NCBI RefSeq assembly: GCF_003574965.1
Contig: NZ_CP032317.1
Coordinates: 3,100,001-3,164,000 of the forward strand
From: Hymenobacter oligotrophus
GTDB taxonomy: Bacteria > Bacteroidota > Bacteroidia > Cytophagales > Hymenobacteraceae
Length of the DNA: 64,000 nt
Reading direction: 5' to 3'
Shown here: positions 32,998 through 40,206 of the stretch, in pieces
Position numbering within the stretch: the first letter of the stretch is position 1
Layout of the letters: each line of letters starts with the position of its first letter
Notes under the pieces: generated by a model
What the model saw: the letters and a program-made list of their open reading frames with translations, nothing else
The model's database searches: none
Told to the model about the DNA's origin: nothing
Translations under genes and position numbers: made by a program

Positions 32998-33222
32998 CTA
33001 GTGGCCGCCGCCGTAGCTGGGCTTATCCAGGTCGGGTTTGTTGAGGTTGCGGTTGGGGTGGGCTTGCGGTGCATCTTTGGCCAGCTGCTCCAAACGCTCT
33101 TCGGTTTCGTCGTCGCGGTTGGTAACGGGCAATTGGCCTACAGCGCGCGGCTGGCCTTCGCCCGCCGGATCACCGTGGTTTTCTTTCGATTGCTTGTTGG
33201 TGTTATTGCTCTTGTAAGGCAT
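32998..33222 (-). CDS. Small hydrophilic protein of unknown function (74 aa)
   Basis: 74 residues, strongly hydrophilic, rich in Asn, Lys, Glu, Pro (MPYKSNNTNKQSKENHGDP...). No TM, Cys or known motif; predicted disordered except for a short helix around DDETEERLEQLAKDA. It lies 61 bp after a 194-residue hydrophilic protein on the same strand, probably one transcript. A role in osmotic or desiccation tolerance is only a guess. Confidence 0.6.
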   Translation of the reverse strand: MPYKSNNTNKQSKENHGDPAGEGQPRAVGQLPVTNRDDETEERLEQLAKDAPQAHPNRNLNKPDLDKPSYGGGH

Positions 33223-33283
33223 GACTTTCTGAGGTTTAAACGTGATACTCCTAGGTTCTCAGTAGCCCGGCACTGCCAGAGAG

Positions 33284-33868
33284 TTAGAACCCTTTGGCAA
33301 TGCCCGACTCCTGCGCGTCGGGGTCGGTGAGGTCGGCGTTGGTATCGGGCCGGGCGTCCTCGGCTTTCATATTATAGTCGATGGCAGCGCCGCGGCGGGC
33401 GTTGTTGCCGGAGCCGTCGTTGTCCGTGCCGGTTTCGTCCTCGCCGGCGTCGTTGCGGCGGTCTACGCTGTCAAAATCGTCTTCGTCGGTCAGGTCCTCG
33501 TCGGCGTTGCGGGCGCGCATGGTATCGCCTTCGGTTTCGCTAACGGGGTCGGGCAGGCGGCGCGGGTCGAGCATGTCGGGCGTGGGCATGTCCTCGTTGG
33601 GTACTACCGGGCGGCCTTCGTCGTCGGAGCGCATGTTGTCAGCCGGGTGGCCAGGCTTGTCGGCGTCTTCGTTGACGGAAACCGAGGTAATGCCGTCCGA
33701 CGAATCGGTGCCAAAACCCTGCTTGCCGTCGCGGTTGCCGAAGCCGCCGCGGGCGTTTTCGTTTTTGGGCGGATCGGCGCCCGGAATAATATGCCCCGCG
33801 TTCAGTTCTTCCTCGGTCGTATCGTTCGGTATTTCCCGGATCGGCCGGTTTTTCGGATCTATAGCCAT
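33284..33868 (-). CDS. Acidic, low-complexity hydrophilic protein (194 aa)
   Basis: 194 residues, very rich in Asp, Glu, Asn, Gly and Pro with almost no hydrophobic runs. Quasi-repeats such as DDEGRPVVPNEDMPTPD and TDEDDFDSVDRRNDAGEDE suggest intrinsic disorder. No family is recognised. The ATG at 33868 gives MAIDPKNRPIREIPND. Its smaller hydrophilic neighbour lies downstream on the same strand. Function unknown. Confidence 0.65.
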   Translation of the reverse strand: MAIDPKNRPIREIPNDTTEEELNAGHIIPGADPPKNENARGGFGNRDGKQGFGTDSSDGITSVSVNEDADKPGHPADNMRSDDEGRPVVPNEDMPTPDMLDPRRLPDPVSETEGDTMRARNADEDLTDEDDFDSVDRRNDAGEDETGTDNDGSGNNARRGAAIDYNMKAEDARPDTNADLTDPDAQESGIAKGF

Positions 33869-34012
33869 GGGAGTAGGTGCGGTGTTTTGGAAGAGAAGGT
33901 TCTTGCGGAGGTTTACTGCAGCGGGCCTGTTTGGGTTGCCGTTCGGCCGAAGCTGTGTATGTTGGCAAAGCCCACGGGCTTGCCCAACGTTTCACCGACC
34001 GCCTCAACCATT

Positions 34013-34270
34013 ATGTGGACTGAAGTAGACAACTCCCTCCGCTGCACCTTCCGCTTTAAGGATTTTCAAACGGCATTCAGCTTCATGACCGACGTGGCCG
34101 AAGAAGCCGAACACCAGGACCACCACCCGTGGTGGGCCAACGAGTGGAATACCGTGGAGTTTCGGTTGCGCACCCACGATGCGGGCAACACCGTATCGAA
34201 GCGCGACCACCGCCTGGCCGAGTCCATCGACAAGATTGCGGCCGAGTACGGGGGCGAGGCCGTGGCCTAA
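34013..34270 (+). CDS. phhB: 4a-hydroxytetrahydrobiopterin dehydratase-like (PCD/DCoH)
   Basis: 85 residues, slightly short for the family. The ATG at 34013 is used because it opens FRFKDFQTAFSFMTDVAEEAE. The active-site block EHQDHHPWW is followed by NTVEFRLRTHDAGNTVSKRD, matching pterin-4a-carbinolamine dehydratases with the catalytic His-His pair. It recycles the pterin cofactor of aromatic amino-acid hydroxylases. No hydroxylase gene is in the window. The next gene is rsmI, about 115 bp later. Confidence 0.88.
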   Translation: MWTEVDNSLRCTFRFKDFQTAFSFMTDVAEEAEHQDHHPWWANEWNTVEFRLRTHDAGNTVSKRDHRLAESIDKIAAEYGGEAVA

Positions 34271-34302
34271 CGTCGGGTTCCCGCCAAGGTCGACGGAAGA
34301 AA

Positions 34303-34362
34303 CGCGGAGGTTCGCAGAGGCCAAACATCATCCGCTTGCATCCGTTTCTGCATCCGTCAATA
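34303..34362. repeat. CGCNGAGGTT pair and GCATCCG repeats between phhB and rsmI
   Basis: CGCGGAGGTTCGCAGAGG (34303-34320) matches the 10-mer that flanks the GxxExxY gene at 500-975. It is followed by three quasi-repeats of GCATCCG (34331-34358). They lie just upstream of the rsmI promoter box. Confidence 0.5.
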
Positions 34363-34371
34363 TCTGTGGTC

Positions 34372-34379
34372 TACCTTTG
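34372..34379 (+). promoter_or_regulatory. Promoter -7 box TACCTTTG for rsmI-lnt
   Basis: Exact TAnnTTTG ending 7 nt before the rsmI ATG; predicts a near-leaderless mRNA. A weak TTTC lies 23 nt upstream. Confidence 0.6.
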
Positions 34380-34386
34380 CCGGCCC

Positions 34387-35085
34387 ATGCAAGACAACAC
34401 GCCCGAACCCGCCGCGCTTACCATCGTGCCCACGCCCATTGGCAACCTCGAGGACATTACCCTCCGGGCCATTCGGGTGCTGGGCGAAGTGGATGTGGTG
34501 CTGGCCGAAGACACCCGCACCAGCGGCCGCCTGCTGCAGCACCTAGGGCTGAAAAAGCCCATGCAGAGCTACCACCTGCACAACGAGCACAAAGTGGTGG
34601 CGGGCCTGCTCGAGCGCCTCGAAAAGGGCGAGCGGATGGCGTTGGTGTCGGATGCGGGCACGCCGGGCATATCGGACCCCGGTTTTTTGCTGGTGCGCGA
34701 GTGCTTGGCCAAAGGCCTAAAAGTAGAGTGCCTGCCCGGTGCCACGGCGTTTGTGCCCGCGCTGCTGAAATCGGGCTTCGGGGCCGAGCGGTTTACGTTT
34801 GAGGGATTTTTGCCCGTAAAAAAAGGGCGGCAAACCCGCCTGCGCGAACTTGCCGAGGAGCGTCGAACGTTGATCTTCTACGAGTCGCCGCACCGCGTGG
34901 TGAAAACGCTCGAGCAGCTGGCCGAGGTATTTGGCCCCGAGCGGCCCGCCTCGGTAAGCCGCGAACTAACCAAGTTATTCGAAGAGACCGTGACGGACAC
35001 GCTGGCCAACCTGGCACAGGTGTTTGGCGCGCGTCCGGCCATTAAAGGAGAAATTGTCATTGTCGTTCAAGGACTTCGCGAATAA
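34387..35085 (+). CDS. rsmI: 16S rRNA (cytidine1402-2'-O)-methyltransferase
   Basis: 232 residues from the ATG at 34387. RsmI/tetrapyrrole-methylase landmarks: LTIVPTPIGNLEDITLRA, LAEDTRTSGRLLQHLG, LVSDAGTPGISDPGF with the SAM-binding GTPxxSDPG, and FEGFLPVKKGRQTRLREL. It 2'-O-methylates C1402 in the 16S rRNA decoding centre. It overlaps the start of lnt by about 26 bp, so the two are translationally coupled. Confidence 0.94.
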   Translation: MQDNTPEPAALTIVPTPIGNLEDITLRAIRVLGEVDVVLAEDTRTSGRLLQHLGLKKPMQSYHLHNEHKVVAGLLERLEKGERMALVSDAGTPGISDPGFLLVRECLAKGLKVECLPGATAFVPALLKSGFGAERFTFEGFLPVKKGRQTRLRELAEERRTLIFYESPHRVVKTLEQLAEVFGPERPASVSRELTKLFEETVTDTLANLAQVFGARPAIKGEIVIVVQGLRE

Positions 35086-36694
35086 ACCCTGGCTGCTGGT
35101 TCTGCTAGGGCCGCTGTTGCTGTGGGCAGGCTGGCCGGTGCACCCCGCACCCGCGCCGCTTTTGCTGTTGGTTGGTTTGGTGCCGCTGCTGCGCCTCGAG
35201 CAGGTGCTGCGGACGCAAGGCGCCCGCACCGGCCGTTTTTGGTGGCTTAGCTACCTGTTTCTGCTGCTCTGGAATGTGCTTACCACCTACTGGGTGGCCT
35301 ACAGCACCCTAGTCGGCGGCATTGCGGCCAACATCCTGAACGCGGCCTTGCAAAGCCTGCCGCTGCTGGCCTTTTGGCATACGCGCCGCCGCTTGGGCCC
35401 GGCCCTGGGCTACCTGGGGTTTGTGGTGTACTGGCTGGCCTTCGAGCAGCTGCACCTTACCTGGGACCTATCGTGGCCTTGGCTCACGCTCGGCAACGGC
35501 TTTGCCATGGTGCCCGGCTGGGTGCAGTGGTACGAGTACACCGGGCAGCTCGGCGGCTCGCTGTGGGTGCTGCTGGCCAACCTGGCGGTGTTTTGGGTGC
35601 TGTTTGGCCGACAGGAGGTTGCAGCACCTAGGATGCTGGGCCTGCGCTGGAAGCCCTGGCTGGCCGCTTTTACTACGCTGGTTTTGCCGCTGCTGGTGTC
35701 GTTTGCCATTGATGCGCGCTGGCAGGAGAAAGGACAAGCGGCCGAGGTAGTGGTAGTGCAACCCAACATCGATCCGTTTCAGGAGAAGTTTGCCGGCGGC
35801 GCCAAGTACATTCCGGCCGATCAGCAGTTGCAGCGCTTGGTGTCGCTTACCGAATCGGCCCTGACGCCGCAAACCAAGCTGGTGCTCTGGCCCGAAACGG
35901 CGCTGGAAGAAACCCACTGGGAAAACCAACTAGCCCAACAATCCGATGTGCAACGCGTGCAACGCCTCGTGGCCGCGCATCCGGGCTTGCGCCTGATTAC
36001 CGGCATCACCTCCGTTAGTTCGTATGCTTCCAAGGAGGTGGCCAGCCCCACGGCCCGCTTCCGCGACGACCTCGGCTACTACGATGTGTTTAACGCGGCC
36101 CTGCACGTGAGCAGCCCCACCGGGCCGCTGCAGGTGTACCACAAATCGAAGCTGGTGCCCGGCGTGGAGAAAGTGCCCGGCTGGCTCAACTCGGCCCTAG
36201 GTACCATCGACCTGGGCGGCGTAGTTGGCTCGTACGGCTCGCAGGAGCAGCGCACGGTGTTCCGCTCGTTCAGCCCCACCGCCGACAGTTCGCTGCGTGT
36301 GGCGCCGGTCATCTGCTACGAATCGGTGTACTCCGACTACGTAGCCGAGTACGTGCGGCGCGGGGCCACGCTTATCGGCATCATCACCAACGACGGCTGG
36401 TGGAGCGACTCGCCCGGCTACAAGCAGCACCTTACCTACGGCCGCCTGCGCGCCATCGAAACCCGCCGCGACATTGCCCGCTCGGCCAACACCGGCATTT
36501 CGGGCTTCATCAACCAGCGCGGCGATATTGTGCAGCAAACCGGCTGGTGGGTGCCCGCCGTGAGCCGCTACACCGTGCACCTCAACGACGAGCTTACCTT
36601 TTACACCCGCCACGGCGAGCTGCTAGGCCATGCTGTGCAAGCTGTGGCCGTGCTGCTGCTGGCCTTTGTGGTGGTTCGGCGCTTCGTGAAGTAA
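35060..36694 (+). CDS. lnt: Apolipoprotein N-acyltransferase
   Basis: About 544 residues from a TTG at 35060, selected because AAAGGAG lies 9 nt upstream and overlaps the rsmI 3' end; a longer frame is inside rsmI. Six or more TM segments (to about 220) precede a nitrilase-like domain with the catalytic triad Glu279 (LWPETALEE), Lys362 (VYHKSKLVPG) and Cys419 (APVICYESVYS). The enzyme transfers a third acyl chain to lipoproteins at the inner membrane. A C-terminal TM ends the protein. Many lipoproteins in this window are its likely substrates. Confidence 0.92.
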   Translation: MSFKDFANKPWLLVLLGPLLLWAGWPVHPAPAPLLLLVGLVPLLRLEQVLRTQGARTGRFWWLSYLFLLLWNVLTTYWVAYSTLVGGIAANILNAALQSLPLLAFWHTRRRLGPALGYLGFVVYWLAFEQLHLTWDLSWPWLTLGNGFAMVPGWVQWYEYTGQLGGSLWVLLANLAVFWVLFGRQEVAAPRMLGLRWKPWLAAFTTLVLPLLVSFAIDARWQEKGQAAEVVVVQPNIDPFQEKFAGGAKYIPADQQLQRLVSLTESALTPQTKLVLWPETALEETHWENQLAQQSDVQRVQRLVAAHPGLRLITGITSVSSYASKEVASPTARFRDDLGYYDVFNAALHVSSPTGPLQVYHKSKLVPGVEKVPGWLNSALGTIDLGGVVGSYGSQEQRTVFRSFSPTADSSLRVAPVICYESVYSDYVAEYVRRGATLIGIITNDGWWSDSPGYKQHLTYGRLRAIETRRDIARSANTGISGFINQRGDIVQQTGWWVPAVSRYTVHLNDELTFYTRHGELLGHAVQAVAVLLLAFVVVRRFVK

Positions 36695-36702
36695 GCATGG
36701 CA

Positions 36703-36988
36703 AGCTCCCCTCCTCAGCTGAGGAGGGGACGCGGCCACGCAGTGGACGCTGGGGTGGTTGACCTAGCGTCAGATAGTAACCTTACCTAAAAGGGATGTCA
36801 TGCTGAGCTTGTTGAAGCATCTCTACCGCTTGGTTGAGAATACTATCAGTAGAGATGCTTCGGCTGCGCGGACGCCAGATGCGCATGACGACCTAGGGTT
36901 ATCGACTTAGAATAATCGTTCTAGCCTACCACAACGACCATCAACCACCCCGCCCTTCGGGCACCCCTCCTCATCTGAGGAGGGGAGT
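36703..36988. repeat. REP-like composite, copy 1 (upstream of suhB)
   Basis: Left unit 36703-36762 has a palindrome CCCCTCCTCAGCTGAGGAGGGG (spans 36707-36728, here as separate halves) followed by a CTGGGGTGGTTGAC end. Right unit 36941-36988 is the same in inverted orientation. Between them lies another imperfect inverted repeat at 36797-36889. The composite fills the 318-bp gap between lnt and suhB; no gene or clear promoter was found inside. Confidence 0.75.
36797..36889. repeat. Nested inverted repeat GTCATGCTGAGC...GCATGAC
   Basis: Left words GTCATGC, GAAGCATCTCTA (36797-36825) are mirrored by AGAGATGCTTCG and GCATGAC (36850-36889). I recall similar sequences as dispersed repeats in Hymenobacter-type genomes; copy number cannot be tested here. 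Confidence 0.6.
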
Positions 36989-37012
36989 ATCGTTCAATAT
37001 GCTTTCTGTTCC

Positions 37013-37813
37013 ATGACTCCAGACTTCGACCAACTCAGCCTCCAAGTAGCCGACATAGCCCGCCGGGCCGGTCAGTTCATTCGCCAGGAAGCGGCCAACT
37101 TCGACCGCAACCGCGTGGAGAACAAGGGCCTACACAACCTGGTATCGTACGTCGATGAAGAGTCGGAACGGATGGTTGTAGCGGGGCTGCGCGAGCTGTT
37201 GCCCGAGGCCGGGTTCATTACCGAAGAAGGCACGGCCGGCGAAGCCACGCGCCAGGAGTACACCTGGATTATCGATCCGCTCGACGGTACCACCAATTTC
37301 ATCCACGGCTTGCCGTGCTATGCGGTAAGCATTGCGCTGCTGCATGGGCAGGAGCTAGCCATTGGCGTGGTGTATGAAGTCAACCTCGACGAATGCTTCC
37401 GGGCCGTGCGCGGCGGCGGCGCCTTTTGCAACGATACGCCCATTCGGGTATCAGCCGCGCCCGATTTGAACCACTCGTTGGTGGCCACGGGCTTCCCGTA
37501 CAGCAACTTCCACCGCATTGACGCTTACTTGCCGATCCTCACGGAGTTTATGCGCCGCACCAACGGCGTCCGCCGCGTGGGCTCGGCAGCCGTTGATTTG
37601 GCGTGGGTGGCCGCTGGCCGCTTCGAAGGATACTTCGAGTTCAATATCAACTCCTACGACGTAGCCGCCGGCATTTTGCTCGTGCGCGAAGCAGGCGGGC
37701 AGGTAACCCAGTTTCTAATCGACGGCGACCCCATTTTCAGCCGCGAAGTGCTGGCCACCAACGGCCACGTGCACCGCGAAATGCAAGAGGTAATAGCCGA
37801 GCACTGGCGGTAG
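37013..37813 (+). CDS. suhB: Inositol-1-monophosphatase family protein
   Basis: 266 residues. IMPase metal-site motifs in order: EEGT (about residue 70), the DPLDGTTNF box (IIDPLDGTTNFIHG), and GSAAVDLAWVAAGRFEGYFEF with a C-terminal YDVAAG (usually WDxAAG). Two or three Mg2+ are bound by these acids. Family members dephosphorylate inositol phosphates, PAP or bind the ribosomal antitermination complex (SuhB). Substrate is not resolved by sequence. It is flanked on both sides by copies of the same REP-like composite. Confidence 0.9.
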   Translation: MTPDFDQLSLQVADIARRAGQFIRQEAANFDRNRVENKGLHNLVSYVDEESERMVVAGLRELLPEAGFITEEGTAGEATRQEYTWIIDPLDGTTNFIHGLPCYAVSIALLHGQELAIGVVYEVNLDECFRAVRGGGAFCNDTPIRVSAAPDLNHSLVATGFPYSNFHRIDAYLPILTEFMRRTNGVRRVGSAAVDLAWVAAGRFEGYFEFNINSYDVAAGILLVREAGGQVTQFLIDGDPIFSREVLATNGHVHREMQEVIAEHWR

Positions 37814-37835
37814 ATAGCAAGCAGTGGCAGAACGA

Positions 37836-38038
37836 CAAGCTCCCCTCCTCAGATGAGGAGGGGGACGCCGCGGCGCAGCTGCGGCTGGGGTGGTTGACAA
37901 TCGTTGCTGACGTGCGGGCAGTAACTTCCCGTAGCTACCGTCCTAGGTCAACAACATCAGCAACGACGCAATCACCCCCGTCGCTGCTAAAGCAACAGCA
38001 TGCCTTCCTCAGATGAGGAGAGGATGCGGCCACGCAAC
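37836..38038. repeat. REP-like composite, copy 2 (downstream of suhB)
   Basis: Left unit 37836-37898 repeats the CTCCCCTCCTCAG/CTGAGGAGGGG palindrome and CTGGGGTGGTTGAC end. An inverted, more diverged unit occupies about 37969-38022, closing with GCGGCCACGCAAC. Matching inner words TCGTTGCTGA and TCAGCAACGA also pair. Together with copy 1 it brackets suhB. Confidence 0.7.
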
Positions 38039-38070
38039 TTTTTATCTGCCACGCTAGTTTTGCAAGCGTT

Positions 38071-38271
38071 ATGCTGATTCAGGAACTCATCATTCTGGCG
38101 CTTTTCCTAGGTGCGGCCTTCTATGTGGGGCGCCGCCTGTGGCAGAGCTTCTTTGCCAAATCCGAAGGTGCTTGCCCCAAAGGCTGCGGGGGCGCGTGCG
38201 GCACCATCAACGTCGATGCCCTGCAGCGCACCATCGAAAAATCTCAGCAGCAAAAGCAACAACCTGCTTAG
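38071..38271 (+). CDS. FeoB-associated Cys-rich membrane protein
   Basis: 66 residues: one N-terminal TM (LIQELIILALFLGAAFYVGRRL) then a Cys-rich motif ACPKGCGGACG and a Gln-rich tail. This is the pattern of the small FeoB-associated family (PF12669), thought to help ferrous-iron uptake. feoA/feoB are not in the window, so the association is by family only. Inner membrane. Confidence 0.85.
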   Translation: MLIQELIILALFLGAAFYVGRRLWQSFFAKSEGACPKGCGGACGTINVDALQRTIEKSQQQKQQPA

Positions 38272-38296
38272 TCAAGCATTTCGCTTGGGGTATATA

Positions 38297-38334
38297 ACCC
38301 GCCCCGCCCATGGCTGCGTATAGCCGGGGCGGGG
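38297..38334 (+). terminator. GC-rich terminator after FeoB-associated gene
   Basis: CCCGCCCCG...GGCT / AGCC...CGGGGCGGGGC imperfect stem followed by GTGTTTT, 25 bp after the stop. Confidence 0.6.
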
Positions 38335-38399
38335 CGGCGTGTTTTCAGCCGCTTCGGTTTCCTTCTCTCAATCCTTCCACACCAAGCACCCCCTGCGTT

Positions 38400-38741
38400 A
38401 TGCAAGACAAAGAAGAAGAACGCGCCCTTGTCAACGTCGAACGAAAGCTGACCGAAGACGGCTTTACCTCCGATTTCAACGTGCAAGACGGCCGTTTGTG
38501 CGTTATCGGCTCCGAAACCAATAAAACCTACGGCCCCGAGGAGGTGACCATCGTTGATTTTTACCGTTTTGAGGGCGAAAGCAACCCCGACGATATGTCG
38601 ATTCTGTACGCCATCGAAACCGCCGACGGCATCCGCGGTACCATCTCGAATGCCTTTGGCACCTACGCCGATGCCGACGTGGATGATTTTCTGCGGAAAG
38701 TAGAAGACCTGGGAAAAAACCTCGACAAGGCACACAAGTAA
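38400..38741 (+). CDS. Small conserved protein often labelled phosphoribosylpyrophosphate synthetase
   Basis: 113 residues from the ATG at 38400. The core DFYRFEGESNPDDMSILYAI and GTISNAFGTYAD matches a small Bacteroidota family that databases often call phosphoribosylpyrophosphate synthetase. It has none of the PRPP-synthetase motifs and is a third of the size, so that name is not supported. No TM or Cys. An alpha/beta sandwich is plausible. It lies 105 bp upstream of an erythromycin-esterase homologue on the same strand. Confidence 0.7.
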   Translation: MQDKEEERALVNVERKLTEDGFTSDFNVQDGRLCVIGSETNKTYGPEEVTIVDFYRFEGESNPDDMSILYAIETADGIRGTISNAFGTYADADVDDFLRKVEDLGKNLDKAHK

Positions 38742-38846
38742 GCCTTAGGCCGTATACCTATTGCCGCGCCGCCACCAGCTGCCTCCCCACACCTGGGGAG
38801 CAGCGGGGGCGGCGCTCCGTTTTTCATCCTTCCCCCCAAGCTGGCC

Positions 38847-40133
38847 ATGAAAACAATCATTCCGCACCACCCGTTGCGCCGCGCCGCCGACCTCGACCCG
38901 CTCCTCGAAGCAATCGGCGATGCGCGCGTGGTGCTCCTGGGCGAGGCCTCGCACGGCACCCACGAGTACTACACCTGGCGCGCATCCCTGAGCAAGCGCC
39001 TCATTCAGGAGAAAGGCTTCAATTTTATTGCTGTGGAGGGCGACTGGCCCGATTGCTTCGAGGTGAACCTGGCCGTGAAGCAGCAGCCCGACGGCCAACC
39101 TAGCTCCAAACTGCTGCAAAACTTTAACCGCTGGCCCACCTGGATGTGGGGCAACTGGGAAATTGCCCACCTCGTGGATTGGCTGCGCCAGCACAACGCC
39201 CAGCAGCTTACGGGCCATAAGGCCGGTTTTTATGGCCTCGACGTGTACTCGCTGTGGGAGTCGCTGGAGCAAATTATGCAGTACGCCGGCCGTAAAGGCG
39301 AGGCCGCAGCCCAAGCCGCCCAGCGCGCCTACAAGTGCTTCGAGCCGTACAGCGCCGACCCGCAGGAGTACGCCGAGGCCGTGGCGTTTGTGAGCGAAGA
39401 TTGCGAAGACGAAGTGCTGACGATGCTGCGCGCCCTGCAGCGCCGCACGCCTACCACCGGCACCGACGGCCTCGAAAAGGAAATTGACTTTGCCACCGAG
39501 CAGAACGCCTTGGTAGCCGTGAATGCCGAACGCTACTACAAAGCCATGCTGCGCGGCGGGGGCTCGTCGTGGAACGTGCGCGACCACCACATGATGGAAA
39601 CCCTGCAGCGCCTGCTCGATTTGCACGGGCCCGAGAGCAAAGCCATTGTGTGGGAGCACAACACCCACGTGGGCGACGCGCGCTACACCGATATGGTGGC
39701 CGATGGCATGGTGAACGTGGGGCAGCTGGCCCGCCAAGAGCTCGGCCGCGAAAACGTGTTCATCGTGGGGTTTGGCTCGTACCAGGGCTCGGTAATTGCC
39801 GGCAAAAGCTGGGGTGCCCCCTTCGAAAAAATGACCGTGCCCGAAGCGCGCAGTAACTCCTGGGAAGCCATACTGCATGCCGATATCGGCCAAAACGCGC
39901 TGTTGTTCTCCGATGAGCTGCGCCGGCACGATGCCTTGCTCGACCACCTGAACCACCGGGCCATTGGCGTGGTGTACCGGCCCGAACGCGAACGGTTTGG
40001 CAATTACGTACCCACGGTAGTGCCCGAGCGCTACGACGCCTTCCTGTACCTCGACGAAACCCGGGCGCTGCACCCATTGCCCACCGCCGCCGACGAGCAC
40101 GTGCCACCCGACTTGTATCCCTGGGTGTACTAA
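38847..40133 (+). CDS. Erythromycin esterase family protein
   Basis: 428 residues. Ere-family landmarks: VVLLGEASHGTHEYY (Glu33, His36), IAVEGDWPDC (Glu64) and WEHNTHVGDARYTDM with paired His, matching the putative active-site Glu/His set of EreA/EreB. EreB-type enzymes open macrolide lactones, but most chromosomal relatives lack demonstrated macrolide activity. No mobile or resistance genes are nearby, so a housekeeping hydrolase is more likely. No signal peptide; cytoplasmic. Confidence 0.9.
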   Translation: MKTIIPHHPLRRAADLDPLLEAIGDARVVLLGEASHGTHEYYTWRASLSKRLIQEKGFNFIAVEGDWPDCFEVNLAVKQQPDGQPSSKLLQNFNRWPTWMWGNWEIAHLVDWLRQHNAQQLTGHKAGFYGLDVYSLWESLEQIMQYAGRKGEAAAQAAQRAYKCFEPYSADPQEYAEAVAFVSEDCEDEVLTMLRALQRRTPTTGTDGLEKEIDFATEQNALVAVNAERYYKAMLRGGGSSWNVRDHHMMETLQRLLDLHGPESKAIVWEHNTHVGDARYTDMVADGMVNVGQLARQELGRENVFIVGFGSYQGSVIAGKSWGAPFEKMTVPEARSNSWEAILHADIGQNALLFSDELRRHDALLDHLNHRAIGVVYRPERERFGNYVPTVVPERYDAFLYLDETRALHPLPTAADEHVPPDLYPWVY

Positions 40134-40153
40134 GCGGCGGCAGCTGCTGCTTT

Positions 40154-40206
40154 AAGCTGAGCCCTGGGTGCCCCACGCAGCCGACGCGGCACCCAGGGCT
40201 CAGCTT
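40154..40206. terminator. Bidirectional terminator, 19-bp perfect arms
   Basis: Arms 40154-40172 and 40188-40206, loop 15 nt, between convergent genes. The right arm includes the last 7 bp of the flavin oxidase gene, so the stop codon is inside the stem. Confidence 0.8.

Noticed and set aside
33647-34012. Extension of the phhB frame upstream
   Set aside because: Overlaps the hydrophilic minus-strand gene; the family start is at 34013.
38745-40100. 451-codon frame opposite the erythromycin-esterase homologue
   Set aside because: Shadow frame; the sense protein has family motifs and the antisense one does not.
38847-40133. Macrolide-resistance gene
   Set aside because: No mobile context, and chromosomal Ere relatives often lack macrolide activity; family name only is given.
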